Below, in pieces: positions 11,054-21,763 of a stretch of 64,000 nt of DNA. Below the pieces are notes generated by a model. That model worked only from the letters and a program-made list of their open reading frames with translations. It had not been told where the DNA came from and made no database searches. A program made the translations under genes and the position numbers. Source of the stretch: Rhizopus sp. PT2906 (taxonomy: Eukaryota > Mucoromycota > Mucoromycetes > Mucorales > Rhizopodaceae); the NCBI GenBank assembly GCA_025529335.1, contig JAMYHX010000064.1, positions 1 through 64,000 on the forward strand. The letters are read 5' to 3'. Positions within the stretch are counted from its first letter, which is position 1. Every line of letters begins with the position of its first letter.

Positions 11054-12500
11054 TTACACCAATGCATTTTCTTTTCCAAGTCTAGCCAAGCGCAATTGCT
11101 TTGATCTTATCTTCTTTGTTTCGTCATAGAAATACCGTCTATCGACATTGCTTAGGACTTCTCCTTCTTCTTCTTCAGATTCATCTTCGTCATCTTGCTG
11201 AGAAGAAATACCAGTTGAGTAATTAAAGATTTGCTTGAGTAATGAGTTTGTTTTGAGATGATGCTGTAGGCCATGACCAAGGGTCCTTCGAATAGCATTG
11301 AGCACCAAGATCTTACTCCATCCTCTAAATACAATGATCCTGCTGCCAATCTTGAGTTCTTCCTCTGGTCTGACATTTTCTTCAACACTTTTTAGGATAT
11401 CTCTAAACATTGATTTTTGTTCTGCTCTATCGGATTTTGTTTTACGCTTATTACTTTCCACGGATAGGTCCTTGAGTGTACGAACGAGCTCATTCATGTT
11501 TTCATATTCCGGTTTTACTGTTTCATCCTCATCATATTCTTCTTCATCTTCATCTGTTGCCGTAAAGACATGAGCAGTCTCAAAGATGAGTGCAATGTTT
11601 TCTCCTGTTGCCATACGAATGTCTTTATCAGATGATTCGAGCAGTATTTCGTACATTGGCATGACCCTTTTTTTTTTAAAATAAATATACATGATTTTTT
11701 TTTTTCTCTTTTGATGATAGACTTACTTTTCAAGTTCTTCCCAGAGTGCATCAAAGTCTACTAAACCTTTTGAAAAAGAAGCAGCATAGAGGATACCATA
11801 TGCTTTGATAGCTTCGGCTATAAAGCTATCTTTATCATTTGTTGATAACGTTTCTACGTTAAACTCGGCACCTTCAGTTTCGATAAGATCAAAGATATAG
11901 TCTCGTGTGATCTTTGTATCAGCATCCGATGCAGAAATATATGTAATTAATGCCAGTGTATGCAAGCACTATATGGAAAAGGGTTTAAAAATCAATTTTA
12001 TATATACACACACACAAAAGACAACTTACATCCACCTTGACGTCTACTTCTTCACTATCCATGATTGCATTTTTCAAAGAGGGAACTATTCTTTTATAAT
12101 AGTTATCACTGTCTCCTTCTGAAATATCGTCCAAATTGATAAATGTCAATGCAATGGCTCTTGCAGCCAAACTCGCTTCCTTGGGGTTATTGTATTTGTT
12201 TAATGATCGCTTTAATAAACCAAGTACTTCTTCATGTCTGTTGTCAATATAAGAGGATACATGATGAGTAGAGAATGCATCTACGATAGCTTCAAGACTC
12301 TCTTCTCGAGTACTATACTCTGATGTGTCAGTACACAGACCCCTATCCCTCTCTTTTTTTTCTCTTTACCTTGTTCTATTCTCTGATAGAGTTTCAAAGG
12401 CTTGCTCCATTTTAGCAGACCATGATATCGGTGGTGCTTGTTCAGTCTCATTTTTTGAGCGTCTGGGCACGCTGCCTCTTGATGGAGGAATTTTATACAT
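11054..12500 (-). CDS. IFRD (interferon-related developmental regulator) domain protein
   Basis: Four exons: 12500-12370, 12312-12030, 11968-11727, 11666-11054, about 422 residues. The N-terminal half is an armadillo-like helical repeat region (AARAIALTFINLD, ITYISASDADTK, FDALWEELEK). The C-terminal half has the IFRD signature IIVFRGWSKILVLNAIRRTLGHGLQ and an acidic tract. Animal relatives (IFRD1/2) are transcriptional co-regulators, and IFRD2 also binds inactive ribosomes. The fungal role is not settled. The last acceptor follows a poly-A run, an unusual but phase-correct site. The stop lies 95 bp from the start of the Icp55 gene, same strand. Confidence 0.85.
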
Positions 12501-12975
12501 AGCGAAAGAAATAAGGTGATGTTATCATGATGCAGACTAAACTTTTTTTTTATATTGCATGAGGAAACAGTCACAAAGTATCTGTGCACTGCGGTTGCTG
12601 GGACAATGAAGCAAGACAGCCGCAGCAAACGACAGATTGATAACCGCGGTCTTTCATAAGCAAAAAGCAACAAAACAAGACATTATTGTGTCTCTTTTAC
12701 GTATGAATTGGATCATAGAACCTGAATATATGCGACATATGAATTCCTAAAGTAATGTCTCTCTGTGAAAAAAACATAACTGTCCCTAGAGAGTATTCAA
12801 ATACCCAATCTGACCGCAGCAGACAGCACAAAGTGAATCGGAGTCAAGTCTAAAAAGATTGACAAAGGTGCTCATGGGTATTACTTATTAAGTCAACAGA
12901 TCATTGTACTCTACACGTCATGACACATATTTTTTTAATTGAAAAAAAGAGGGTTATGAGTTGATATTTATTGAT
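12501..12975. other. Intergenic between IFRD start and RS-Hub1 end
   Basis: No gene is supported. The half next to 12500 is presumably the IFRD promoter. No TATA box or structured RNA was recognised. Confidence 0.4.
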
Positions 12976-13775
12976 TTATCGATAATATAATTCCAAATTC
13001 ATTCCATTATGTATTTCATCTATTGTACATGTTAATTGTATGAATAACAGCTAATATATCAACACTTACAATCCTCTAGACTGATATGATCCTTGTACTC
13101 TTTATACCACTTCTTTAATACAATCTTGCCTGGTTCTGTACCGATCTGTGCTGCTAATAATTTCTTGAAATCTCCAATAGTATCATTAGGCGCACATTTC
13201 ACACGAACTTTCTTGCCCAATCGATCATTGACTTCTACTTCGATCAAGTTGTAGCTTACCTTCTTCTTGGTAAGCTTTCTTACCTGATTTATATATGATT
13301 AACTTGTATGGTTCCCCCTTTTTTTGTATAATGTAAAGAAAGCTTACCTTCTCACCAGACGTAGGCTTTTCCTTCTTCTCTTTCTTATCCTCAGGAGATC
13401 TTGACCTATGACGAGATCTTCTTTCTTCTTCACGAGGTGAGCGATCTCTTCTGTCTTTACCGGGTGATCTATCTCGTCGTCTGTCGTCATATTTATCTTG
13501 TCGTCTATCATCATATTTATCCTTTCGTCTGTCATCATAAGGAGATCTATCCCTTCGTCTGTTGTCATGTCTACGAGGTGAACGACTTTGACGTCTTTCT
13601 CTGTGATCAGGTGAACGACTTTTTCTTTGAGGTGAACGTGATCTATTTCTTGAACGTTCTTCTTTTCGAGAAGATTCTTCCTTTTCTAAATTAATTGCAC
13701 ATCAGATTTGAATGTTGTTTAGAAAGAGAGAGATAAAGTCTTTATACCAGAATCGTGTTTTTTAAATTTAAGCAT
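12976..13775 (-). CDS. HUB1: RS-rich protein fused to ubiquitin-like modifier Hub1/UBL5
   Basis: Four exons: 13775-13748, 13685-13348, 13283-13070, 13019-12976, about 207 residues. Residues about 1-125 are an arginine/serine-rich domain (RSRSPQRKSRSP, RRQSRSPRR, then three DDRR(K/Q/R)DKY/RDRSP-like repeats and RHRSRSPEDKK). A lysine linker LTKKKVSYN leads into a complete Hub1 fold: IEVEVNDRLGKKVRVKC, the NDTIGD turn with the Asp that contacts HIND partners, KIVLKKWY, and the terminal di-tyrosine as LELYYR. Normal Hub1 is about 73 residues and starts at MIEV. Here that start is LIEV, and no ATG exists in the exon or the preceding intron, so the fusion is the only simple reading. Known role of Hub1: non-covalent spliceosome binding (Snu66/Prp38) that affects splice-site use. 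Confidence 0.85.
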
Positions 13776-13985
13776 AATAAAAGCAGAAGCGTAGAGAAAA
13801 AAAAAAAAATGAATACGCAGAAAGATGAGTTTAAAAACTAAAAGTGTGAACATTGTATGTTTAAACGGATTTTTATTTATAAATAAGAAAGTCTCAATTG
13901 GGCGCATGATTGTAATATTACATCTTTCCCGCCCGAAGCAGTTCATAAAGGAAGGATAGTGGTGACTAAAAAAACCTCTTAATAT
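13776..13985. other. Upstream region of RS-Hub1
   Basis: AT-rich with a T/A run near 13798. No independent gene is supported. Confidence 0.35.
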
Positions 13986-14735
13986 CAAGGGTAAAAATGC
14001 TTTGGAAGGAGTGAATGAGGTCAAGTGTAAGATACACGTAGTGGGAAGGGGAGAAGAGGGGAGTCTTTGTCCGAGGTGAGTGGGTGGAATAGGCGAAAGC
14101 TTAGCGTGATAGAGGTAATCGAGTTAATATAGGATTCTGCATATAGTTGACCAGCGGATGCTCCACGAGAGTGTTGTGTTAGGAGAGCAAGGTTTCCTGG
14201 TAAGTAGCATATTTAAAAGGAAGGACAATGGGTCAAAAATGATATCGGACATCATGAGTCTACGGTGCATCTGGAGACAGTGAATGGTATGGGTTTTGTA
14301 AAGGGCTGGCCAGGGTGCCGAAGACAGGTTTTGTATCGATCACCAGGGAGCCAGCCAAGACGCCAACGTATACATCGACTTCTTTCAGACTTGGACATAG
14401 GTAGCCATAGGACAGGGTCAAGAGAGATAGTTGGGCGACAGTACATAAGGAGAACGGAGGCATGCGTAGAACGCTTATTGCTGAGGTTGTCTTGGCGGTA
14501 TTCTCGTTGTATCGACCGTAAAGAGCGACAATCTAGGGACTCTGGGTTGAAGGGATATCGCTTCTAAATGGGAGACCTAGAGAACTTGTACCATTGGGAG
14601 TGGCTTCGGGGCTGGCGGATAAGTGAAAGAAGATCGTGTAACAGAGCATCTTCTGGAAGAGTAAGGGATTGTAAATAGCGCCCCAAGGAAGCGCCCATAG
14701 CATTAGTCTATTTTCTGGTGCATGGAGTGCTGGCC
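13986..14735 (-). pseudogene. Non-LTR retrotransposon reverse-transcriptase tail, decayed
   Basis: This block is clearly richer in G and C than its surroundings. On the minus strand it reads LDPVLWLPMSKSERSRCIRWRLGWLPGD, then a shifted frame with HRRLMMSDIIFDPLSFLLNM and WSIRWSTICRILY. I recall this order (RWR.GWLPG, then a H-C-H-like cluster, then DPLSFLLN) from the C-terminus of Mucorales LINE-type ORF2 proteins. Several stops and frameshifts break it. The segment 14671-14730 at its upstream end belongs to the MITE-like repeat family. Strand and family are well supported; precise element ends are not. Confidence 0.6.
14671..14730 (-). repeat. MITE-like terminal repeat, isolated end
   Basis: Reverse complement of CACTCCATGCACCAGAAAAT followed by AGACTAATGCTATGGGCGCT. 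It matches the ends at 1841, 17343 and 34540, but the interior that follows is retrotransposon sequence, not the MITE interior. Confidence 0.65.
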
Positions 14736-15616
14736 TTTATAAAATATTTTCGTAAAATAAAAAAATTATTTACGTAAAAGGGCGACAAAGAAAAATATGT
14801 TTGAATAAAACGACATCATGTCAAAAGAGAGAGAGAGAAATATAATGAGTATATGTTGTTATTACTCTGATAACATTTCAATGGTTTCAATACGACATCT
14901 AAATTTGGAAAACACGACATTCAGTCTCATTATTTGGAAATACAGTGAAGAAGTAAAAACACACTCAAAATAAGAGAAAAAATACCGCAAAGTATGACAT
15001 TCTAGTTACTTTTTCTTGGAATTGAGGTACAACAAATTTACTCTTACAAGCTACACGCATGTTCATATGGACAAAGGCATAAAATTCTAAATCACCGAAT
15101 CATATGAATAAAAAGCACTACAAGATAGTCTATCCATACCAGCTATGAACCATGATGTAAGGGAAAACAAGTATGGAGTGGATCACCTTTGGTTTGTGTA
15201 CATACTTAATTCAAAGATATACTCTTAAAGGTAAGCAACTATGCAAAAATGCATATTCTTGACATCAATCATATATGTCAAAGTGACCCATGTTAAACTT
15301 GGTGGGTTTCATCAGAAAACTCTAAATGGAAACGGAATGGAACAGAAGAAATACATCGATCCAACGTCAATTTTTTCCCTTTTTATAACAAGATGTGCAT
15401 TTCTTCTAACCAACAAAATCATTTCGTGTATAAAAAAAGACGTTTGCAATTACGTATTCAGAGTAAACAGTAGCTAAAACGCGTACAAATAACCAAATAT
15501 GGTAATGACATGGTCAATATGACGTAAAATGATGCTCAATGCTCATTTATGCTTTTTATAAATTTCAATGCTTTATGTACTTTTCTTCTTTTTACTCTTT
15601 GTAATTTTTTTCAACC
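14736..15616. other. Long AT-rich intergenic region
   Basis: About 880 bp with no supported gene. A 78-codon frame at 15241-15477 has no motif. The last part is presumably the promoter of the BAP31-like gene. Confidence 0.4.
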
Positions 15617-16487
15617 ATGACATTATATTATACTATCGTGTTTGCTATTTTAATAGCTGAGGTAAACAAGGCGGTATGGTTGATTTACTAGTTACTGATA
15701 TGTGTATGCATAATTTTATAGATCTTTACTTTCTTTTTGTTGATGGTAAAGTAGTGCAATAATACGGAGAGAATAAAGACTAAACCTTTTTATCAGCTTC
15801 CTATTTCTACAAGATTGAAGAAACCCGTGTTTAGATGGTTGGCTACTTCACCCACTGTAATACACTGTCATTCTAAAGAAACAAAGAGACTTAACTGGCA
15901 TACTCATAATAGGTTGCACACGCAAGTTATATTCTTAAAATAGTCTTTGGCTTCATCTTTGTTCTCTTCATTGGTAAGGGTTAATAGCATGTTAATAAGA
16001 TGATATACCAATACGTGTCATTAGATTCTGTGAATACCCTTAGAGCATTTTATGAAGTAGTTCATGAAGAAGAAAATGTGACACCTGGAACATCAGATTT
16101 TAGGGCACAAGTCAATCAAGCAGCCAAGAAGTTTTACGCGCAAAGAAACCTTTATCTCACAGGTTTTACTATGCTGCTATTACTGTAAGTTATTGCAACA
16201 TGTATTTTACTTTTTTTTCTAATAGATTATAGTATCCTCAACAACATCAAGACCATGAACCTTGAATATATCAGATTAGAAGATGAGTGTCTTGAATTAA
16301 GAGCTGCTGTAAGATAACAAAAAAAAAAAGAGCATTGTTTATTATTAGGTTTACTTATTTTTAATAGCTTTCAAATGATCCTGATGTGAAGCGGGCAGTT
16401 CGTGAAATGGATACTGAACCTATCAAAGACAGAGTTACTAAACTAGAGCCTGTTGAACAACCCGAAGAGAACAGAAAGGATATTTAA
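15617..16487 (+). CDS. BAP31-like ER membrane protein (Yet family)
   Basis: Seven exons: 15617-15661, 15722-15745, 15797-15856, 15913-15973, 16025-16184, 16233-16308, 16368-16487, about 181 residues. Three hydrophobic segments are visible: residues about 1-25 (YYTIVFAILIAE then IFTFFLLM), ILKIVFGFIFVLFI, and YLTGFTMLLLLIL. The signature KKFYAQRNLYLTGF is diagnostic for BAP31/Yet proteins. A short charged cytosolic tail with helical character follows and ends in RKDI. Known role: ER membrane chaperone and export adaptor for other membrane proteins, working as homo- or hetero-oligomers. Exon 2 is only 24 nt. The usual LNRTY motif after the third segment is shortened here. Confidence 0.88.
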
Positions 16488-17021
16488 ATAAAGTGCTTTG
16501 GACCTTGTTAACCTAAAAGATATCTGAATTTGTATATTATATCTATTATAGTTGTCAAAATTCATATCATATATTAACCAACCATAAATAAAGCTACCAA
16601 TATTGTATTAGAAAAAACGTAAAAAGCCCTATTTCAAATATACAAGTATTTCAACACTTTATTAAATTGATTAAACGTATTAAAAAGTGAGAAGATGTCA
16701 GGTATATAAAATGAGCAAGCCACTATTTCGTTCGATGCTTGGAAGCAGGACGGCAGTTAAACAGCTTCAAATCGGATGCATTGTTTAACAATTGGTCATT
16801 GTCAAACACCTTGAACTTATTTTCATAGAAAAATCAGTCTACGATTACTTTTTTATGCCATGGTTCTTCCTACAAGATCGTTTGTTAGCTTCTATCTAGA
16901 ATTCATACAATATATATTACCTTAAATGTGCTTTCAGTCATATTTGTGGTGAACCCGGTATAATCAAGCACAACCACGCAAATGTTCTTTCTTTTTTTGA
17001 TAAAACTTATGAAATCTATGT
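16488..17021. other. Intergenic, no supported feature
   Basis: AT-rich sequence between the BAP31-like gene and the fragment at 17022. Nothing recognisable was found on either strand. Confidence 0.4.
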
Positions 17022-17287
17022 TTAATTTTTGAATATTTGCCCAACTTTTTTGTTATTCTTTTGAGTATTTCCATTGATATTGACTAATTCTGTCAGGATA
17101 TCATTGGAAGCTAGGTCACGTTTATGAAATGCTTGTTTTGCACTACTGCAAGGAGAGACAAACACTTTGTCTACGAGAGATCTCTTATACAAAAGATCGA
17201 CCATTTTTTGCAACAGCGTTAAGCGGTTGGCACTTGGTGCAGTTGATTTTTTGCAGTGCTCCAAAATAATACTCCCGTAAGCTTTGA
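17022..17287 (-). pseudogene. Fragment of an unknown coding sequence
   Basis: A minus frame reads KAYGSIILEHCKKSTAPSAN and continues with LLQKMVDLLYKRSLVDKVFV. It lacks a start codon, and a TAA lies immediately upstream near 17286. Residue use looks like real protein, but I do not recognise the family. A MITE-like element begins about 56 bp farther upstream, so insertion may have severed the gene. Confidence 0.35.
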
Positions 17288-17342
17288 GTTACTTTATGAA
17301 AGAATGATGCGCTTGGATACATTCATGATATTGTCCAGGGTA

Positions 17343-17580
17343 ACACTACATGCACCAGAAGTTAGACTAATACTATGGGCGCTATCTCTACCCATTACCT
17401 ATGATGTAGCCCAACAAAACTTTCCAATATGTAAAGTCAAAATAAACATGACTTTATGAAGTTACCATCTTGGATTGCTTATTTCAAGAAGAAGAAAGAG
17501 ATAAAAAGGAAATGTTGTTATTTTTTATTCTAGTTTTATGCTGTTAGTTGATCAACAAAGAAGCAAAATCAATCACGTGA
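17343..17580 (-). repeat. MITE-like inverted-repeat element, partial copy
   Basis: Starts ACACTACATGCACCAGAAGT and matches, in inverted orientation, the right half of the copy at 34540-34860. Shared blocks include CATTACCTATGATG, ATAAAAAGGAAATGTT and GTTGATCAACAAAG. The opposite half seen at 1841 is missing or diverged. Confidence 0.6.
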
Positions 17581-17674
17581 AATTTCACCAGACAGCCATA
17601 GGTTACTACACTATGTCAGTTCATATCTAATCCAAACAAAATGCTTCTCTTCTCGCACTATTTAGAGACTCAAA

Positions 17675-18180
17675 CTATATGCTTGGCGTGTAAAGCCGCA
17701 ACAAGCAAAGAAAGATAAAATGTACAGCTTTTGTTTCAGTAATAGTAATTTTTTTTTTTTGCTTCTTTCTTCTTTGGATATTGTAGTACGACGATTTTAG
17801 GCTGTTGGATGAACTGTATGACTTAAAGAAGTCATTTAATTTGTCTTTGTCGTAAATATCTCTCCAATCCTTTCTCTTTTCAGGCTGGATGTAACTCTCA
17901 ATAAACTGAGCATCCTCCATTGTGTAGGTAAGACACTGTTCTTCTTCATTCTCATGTACCATATCTCTTTGAATTTGTTCAAGCAATAATATTCCTTCTT
18001 CTGTACAACTTATCGTCTTGTTGTTGTTGCTTTCTTCTAAGTTTTTCGCATAATCCCTTTTATTATTGCATTTGCAGTTGAAAATTGTGATGTTGTCAAT
18101 GATAAAGTAGTTTTACCTCCAAAACATAAGAGCACGGCAAGATAAGACTTCTTATGAAAAGAAAAAAGAAAAAAATTCAT
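17675..18180 (-). CDS. Candidate small secreted protein, two exons
   Basis: Exons 18180-18117 and 18036-17675 with an 80-nt intron. Phase is exact: G at the end of exon 1 plus AA of exon 2. The product is about 141 residues. The first 22 residues (MNFFLFSFHKKSYLAVLLCF) look like a signal peptide. The mature part is hydrophilic and acidic (EEGILLLEQIQRDMVHENEE, FIESYIQPEKRKDWRDIYDK), then a Lys/Arg tract and a hydrophobic C-terminus that may be read-through of a further intron. No known domain was recognised. Cysteines are few, so it is not a classic cysteine-rich effector. Confidence 0.4.
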
Positions 18181-18871
18181 GGCAAAAAGGAAATTGGTCT
18201 TTATATGTAAGGATAAGTGTTGTCAACTAAATTATATCTAATGAGTTATACCATATCGTGCGTTATCAACTACTACAGACTACAGATGTCATGAATAAGG
18301 GTTGTGGACTTAGTAATAATATCTTTGCTTGTGTACGAAATAGATATTGATTATATTACATCAAAGGGGGTATCTTCTTTAATGTAAACGTAGAAATACG
18401 ACAGCCTAGTTGTTCTATACTTTCAACAGGAACAGGACATTGGATCATCAATACTAGTGTCTCGCTTATTCCTGCTACTTTGGCAACAATAACCAAACTA
18501 TGCAGTTGTGTGTATAGATGTCCAAATATATTTCTAGGTTGACTATGTTACGCTTATCACGACGTATTTGTATCCAAGATCTTTTTTCTTTCATACTTTG
18601 TTCATCAGCTCAACATCCAAAGTCATTAAGATTTTTGAGCTTTATACTTGGTATCTCCAATAAAAAATACGGCTATTCATACCGAATATCATTGACTTAT
18701 TTTAATATTTAACCATCATGAAATCATAGATTGTTTGTAATACCCCCTTCAACGTTGAAAATATCCATAAATGGATATTTTAAAACACCCTAAAAGGAAA
18801 GTTTTTTAAGCTTTAATAGCCACCCATCTTGGCAACCTTTTCTTTTCTTTTTTCTTTTCCTATTATCCATC
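18181..18871. other. Intergenic, promoter of the PSD gene
   Basis: A 64-codon frame at 18518-18712 has no supporting features. The stretch before 18872 is a long pyrimidine run typical of fungal promoters. Confidence 0.4.
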
Positions 18872-20453
18872 ATGACTTCCGAAGACTTTGAAAGCACCAA
18901 ACAATTTGAACCTAAACACGACGATATCGAGGAACAAATTCAAAAGGACGATGAAGTCAAGTTGATGCGCGTAAGAACCATCTTAAAAATTGCAGAATGC
19001 ATAATTTTAAACCAAGTGTATGTGTGCGTATAGTCATTTAGCAAGATAATCGATCAAAGTACTTCACCTGAGCATATTATTGGTGGTAAACAAAAAAAAA
19101 AAAGAGAGAGAGATAATAAACGGTGCATCTTATATACATTTTATTAGAGGGTGGTATCCATGATACAAGCACAAAGGTGCCAACACATTGGTATCGTCGT
19201 AAGTTGACAGGCTGGATTCATTCTCATCTCGTGCCTGAGGGATTTAGAGTCGCCGTAGAGAAAAAGTGCGGTAATTTTGTCATCATTCGCTCAGTAAAGT
19301 ATCAAAGTAAACAAAAAAAAGTGTGTTACTTATTTGGGTCTAGACGGGCGAATATCATTATGAAGAAATGCCTATTTATACCCGAATTGGTATGCATTTA
19401 CTTTTTGGTGGTTATTACCGAGGCAAAGGTAACTTTTTAGCTTTAATCATTTGACGTTATACTCAGAAGGGAGGCTTAGTTGTTAGTACCAATCTTATGC
19501 ATGAACTCTTTACAAAGGAAAGTATAAGACAGGGCATCTACTTTAATAAGCCAGAGTCTGTTGGACAGATAGCTAGCTTTGTTCAGCATTATCATATCGA
19601 CATGAGCGAGTATGTCTTGGGTATTGATGAGTACAAGAGCTTCAATGATTTCTTCACTCGCGCCATTCGTCCTGAAAAGCGTCCAATCGATAGTCCTGAG
19701 GATGAGGTAAAGATAAAAGTGGGGCTTGATACACATGATAACATCAATATTAGTCAGTAGTTGTTTCAGCAGCGGATTGTAGATTGAACGTGTTTAACTC
19801 TGTTAGTGATGCCACTGAATTATGGTACACATATATAGAATATCATAGAATGTACGCGTATTTCTTATATCCCTTCTTTTAGGATCAAAGGCCGTAACTT
19901 CAATTTGCCAAACCTCTTACAGGACAATGATTTGGCTGACAAATTGGATGGTGGATCCCTTGCGATTTTCCGATTGGCTCCTCAAGACTACCATCGATTT
20001 CACATGCCTGCTAAGGGTACCATCAAGAGTATTCAATCAATTGAAGGAACTTATTACACAGGTAAAGAAAGAAAAGAAGAAAAAAATTGAACAAGACTCA
20101 TGTTTTCCAATATAGTTAATCCTTGTGTCGTCGAATCTACTGTCGATGTCTTTACTGAGAATCATCGTTGTGTAGTCACTGTTGAAAGTCCTTTGGGGTT
20201 CACTTATGCTATTGTTTGTATTGGTGCTCTCCTGGTTGGCTCCGTCGTCTTTACGAATGCTTCATTAGATCAAGGTGAAAAGACATTGGAAAAGGGTGAA
20301 GAGATGGGATACTTCCAATATGGTGGATCCACTGTGATTGTTGTATTCCCAAAAGACACGATCGAATGGGATGATGATATCTTGGATCATTCCAAACAGT
20401 CCGTAGAAACCAAGGTGAACATGGGAGAACATATTGGCCAATTGATCATGTAA
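18872..20453 (+). CDS. Phosphatidylserine decarboxylase (Psd2-like, short form)
   Basis: Main exons 18872-18970, 19034-19085, 19148 to about 19285, 19344-19428, about 19480-19696, 19754-19824, 19883-20061 and 20116-20453. The acceptor near 19474-19480 is ambiguous between two phase-equivalent sites. Motifs: TGEYHYEEMPIYTRIGMHLL, FNDFFTRAIRPEKRPIDSP, DYHRFHMPAKGTI, and near the C-terminus YFQYGGSTVIVVF. Its GGST is the self-cleavage site that generates the pyruvoyl cofactor. The enzyme turns phosphatidylserine into phosphatidylethanolamine. There is no mitochondrial presequence and no C2 domain; the N-terminus is a short acidic segment. It resembles endomembrane PSDs more than mitochondrial Psd1. 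Confidence 0.88.
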
Positions 20454-20642
20454 TAAACTCTTTGTGTGACTTGGATGCTGTCTTTTATTTTTATCCCTTT
20501 TTTCCCTAAAACGGAGACAGTAAAAAAAAAAAAGTAAAGAGAGAAGAGAGAAGAAGAAGGTGTGTAAGTTATGTTTTACGTTCTTTTCTCTTGAAATTTA
20601 TTCTTGTTTATATTTGCTTCCATATAAAAAAGGAAAAGACAC

Positions 20643-21713
20643 ATGGTAATGTCAGTAAATGTTTATAGACGCATACATTTATAGAAAAACTGTTTGCTAA
20701 ACATACTAATGTAGAATGAAATCTCGCAAGAAATAAAGATTATATGTCAAAACAACATAATCAAGGGCAGTGCTAGAGCGCCTGACAGTCACCCTTGGAG
20801 AAGTTGGAAAATCAAATTAGTAGCAGTGGACCATCAGAGAGAGAGAAGAGGCAAATTATCCCATCTGTTAGATCATGTAGAATATGTCCTTCATCCTACC
20901 TTTGATAACCCAATTCGATGTAAGAAACTAACATGTCAAAGTGACAGTAGTGGTAAACTCTATTATTAGCATTTTCTAGAGAACCTTATTTATTACAAGA
21001 GAAGGGTTGGGGTGAGTTTGATATGCGAGTGATATTATACTTCAAGAACGATTGGGCAGAACCGGAGAATATCTTTTTTGATCTACACTTTCGCGAACCT
21101 TCATACGCTATTCTGCATCGAATCACCTTTTATAATCCTCCTATGCCACTCCTCGGGGTACTCGCACTCGAGTTTGCGCCATCAGATTCTGAACCGACGA
21201 CAGGGACAGCAAAGAAACGACGAACGAGTCCGTCACTGGCAAAGGCCAAGACCCTATATGATGATACCTCGGATTATAAAAGTGTGCAGGACACATCTGT
21301 CTCTACTATTATCGATGATGTGCTTGAAGAAAAAGACGTGGATTCGATTGATCCGATTCATTCTGCGCAGCTAGATGAACATACCAGAAGGGCGTGGGGT
21401 GTGCCCGAGCATATAGACATGAGCAAGCTAGCTAAACGACTGATGACCCTCACAAGTGAACAGACAGAGGAAGTAGCGTCAATCCTAAAGAATCACATAT
21501 TGGAAGAAAATGATGGTAAGTTTCGATGTTATGAGGAAAAAAAAACGTGTTTGACCAAAAAAACTTATAGAAAAGTTTGTGGTTGATCTTTATTCTTTGG
21601 GACCAGACCTGATAACGCAGTTATGGGATATTACAGAGAAAAAATCAAAGTCTTCAGCGGCTTTATCACCATTTTCACTAGTCCAAGCTAATACTGTATT
21701 CCTGGATGATTAA
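20643..21713 (+). CDS. TAF14: YEATS-domain protein (Taf14/Tfg3-like)
   Basis: Exons 20643-20645 (only the ATG), 20715-20919, 20970-21515, 21571-21713, about 298 residues. Exon 2 opens with NEISQEIKIICQNNIIKG and reaches HPWRSWKIKLVAVD, the YEATS signature. VLHPTFDNPIR and EKGWGEFDMRVILYF follow, the latter near the aromatic acyl-lysine pocket. A serine-rich, acidic linker leads to a C-terminal ET-like module (LAKRLMTL...FVVDLYSLGPDLITQLWD), as in Taf14. Known role: shared subunit of TFIID, TFIIF, SWI/SNF, INO80 and NuA3, reading acylated histone H3. A start farther upstream is excluded by a TAG in frame. Confidence 0.82.
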
Positions 21714-21763
21714 ATTCAATCTTTTATTTATGTAAATAGTCTTTTTTTTTTTTTTTCGTTCTA

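Noticed and set aside
13059..13247. Free 62-residue Hub1 starting at position 13247
   Set aside because: The first codon is TTG, not ATG, and the C-terminal end there is intron read-through; the spliced fusion fits better.
14265..14567. 100-codon plus-strand arginine-rich frame
   Set aside because: It is the antisense shadow of the GC-rich retrotransposon tail, which reads on the minus strand.
15241..15477. 78-codon frame in the intergenic region before the BAP31-like gene
   Set aside because: No domain, no promoter signal and random-looking residue use.
18518..18712. 64-codon frame upstream of the PSD gene
   Set aside because: No motif and no support from splice or promoter signals.
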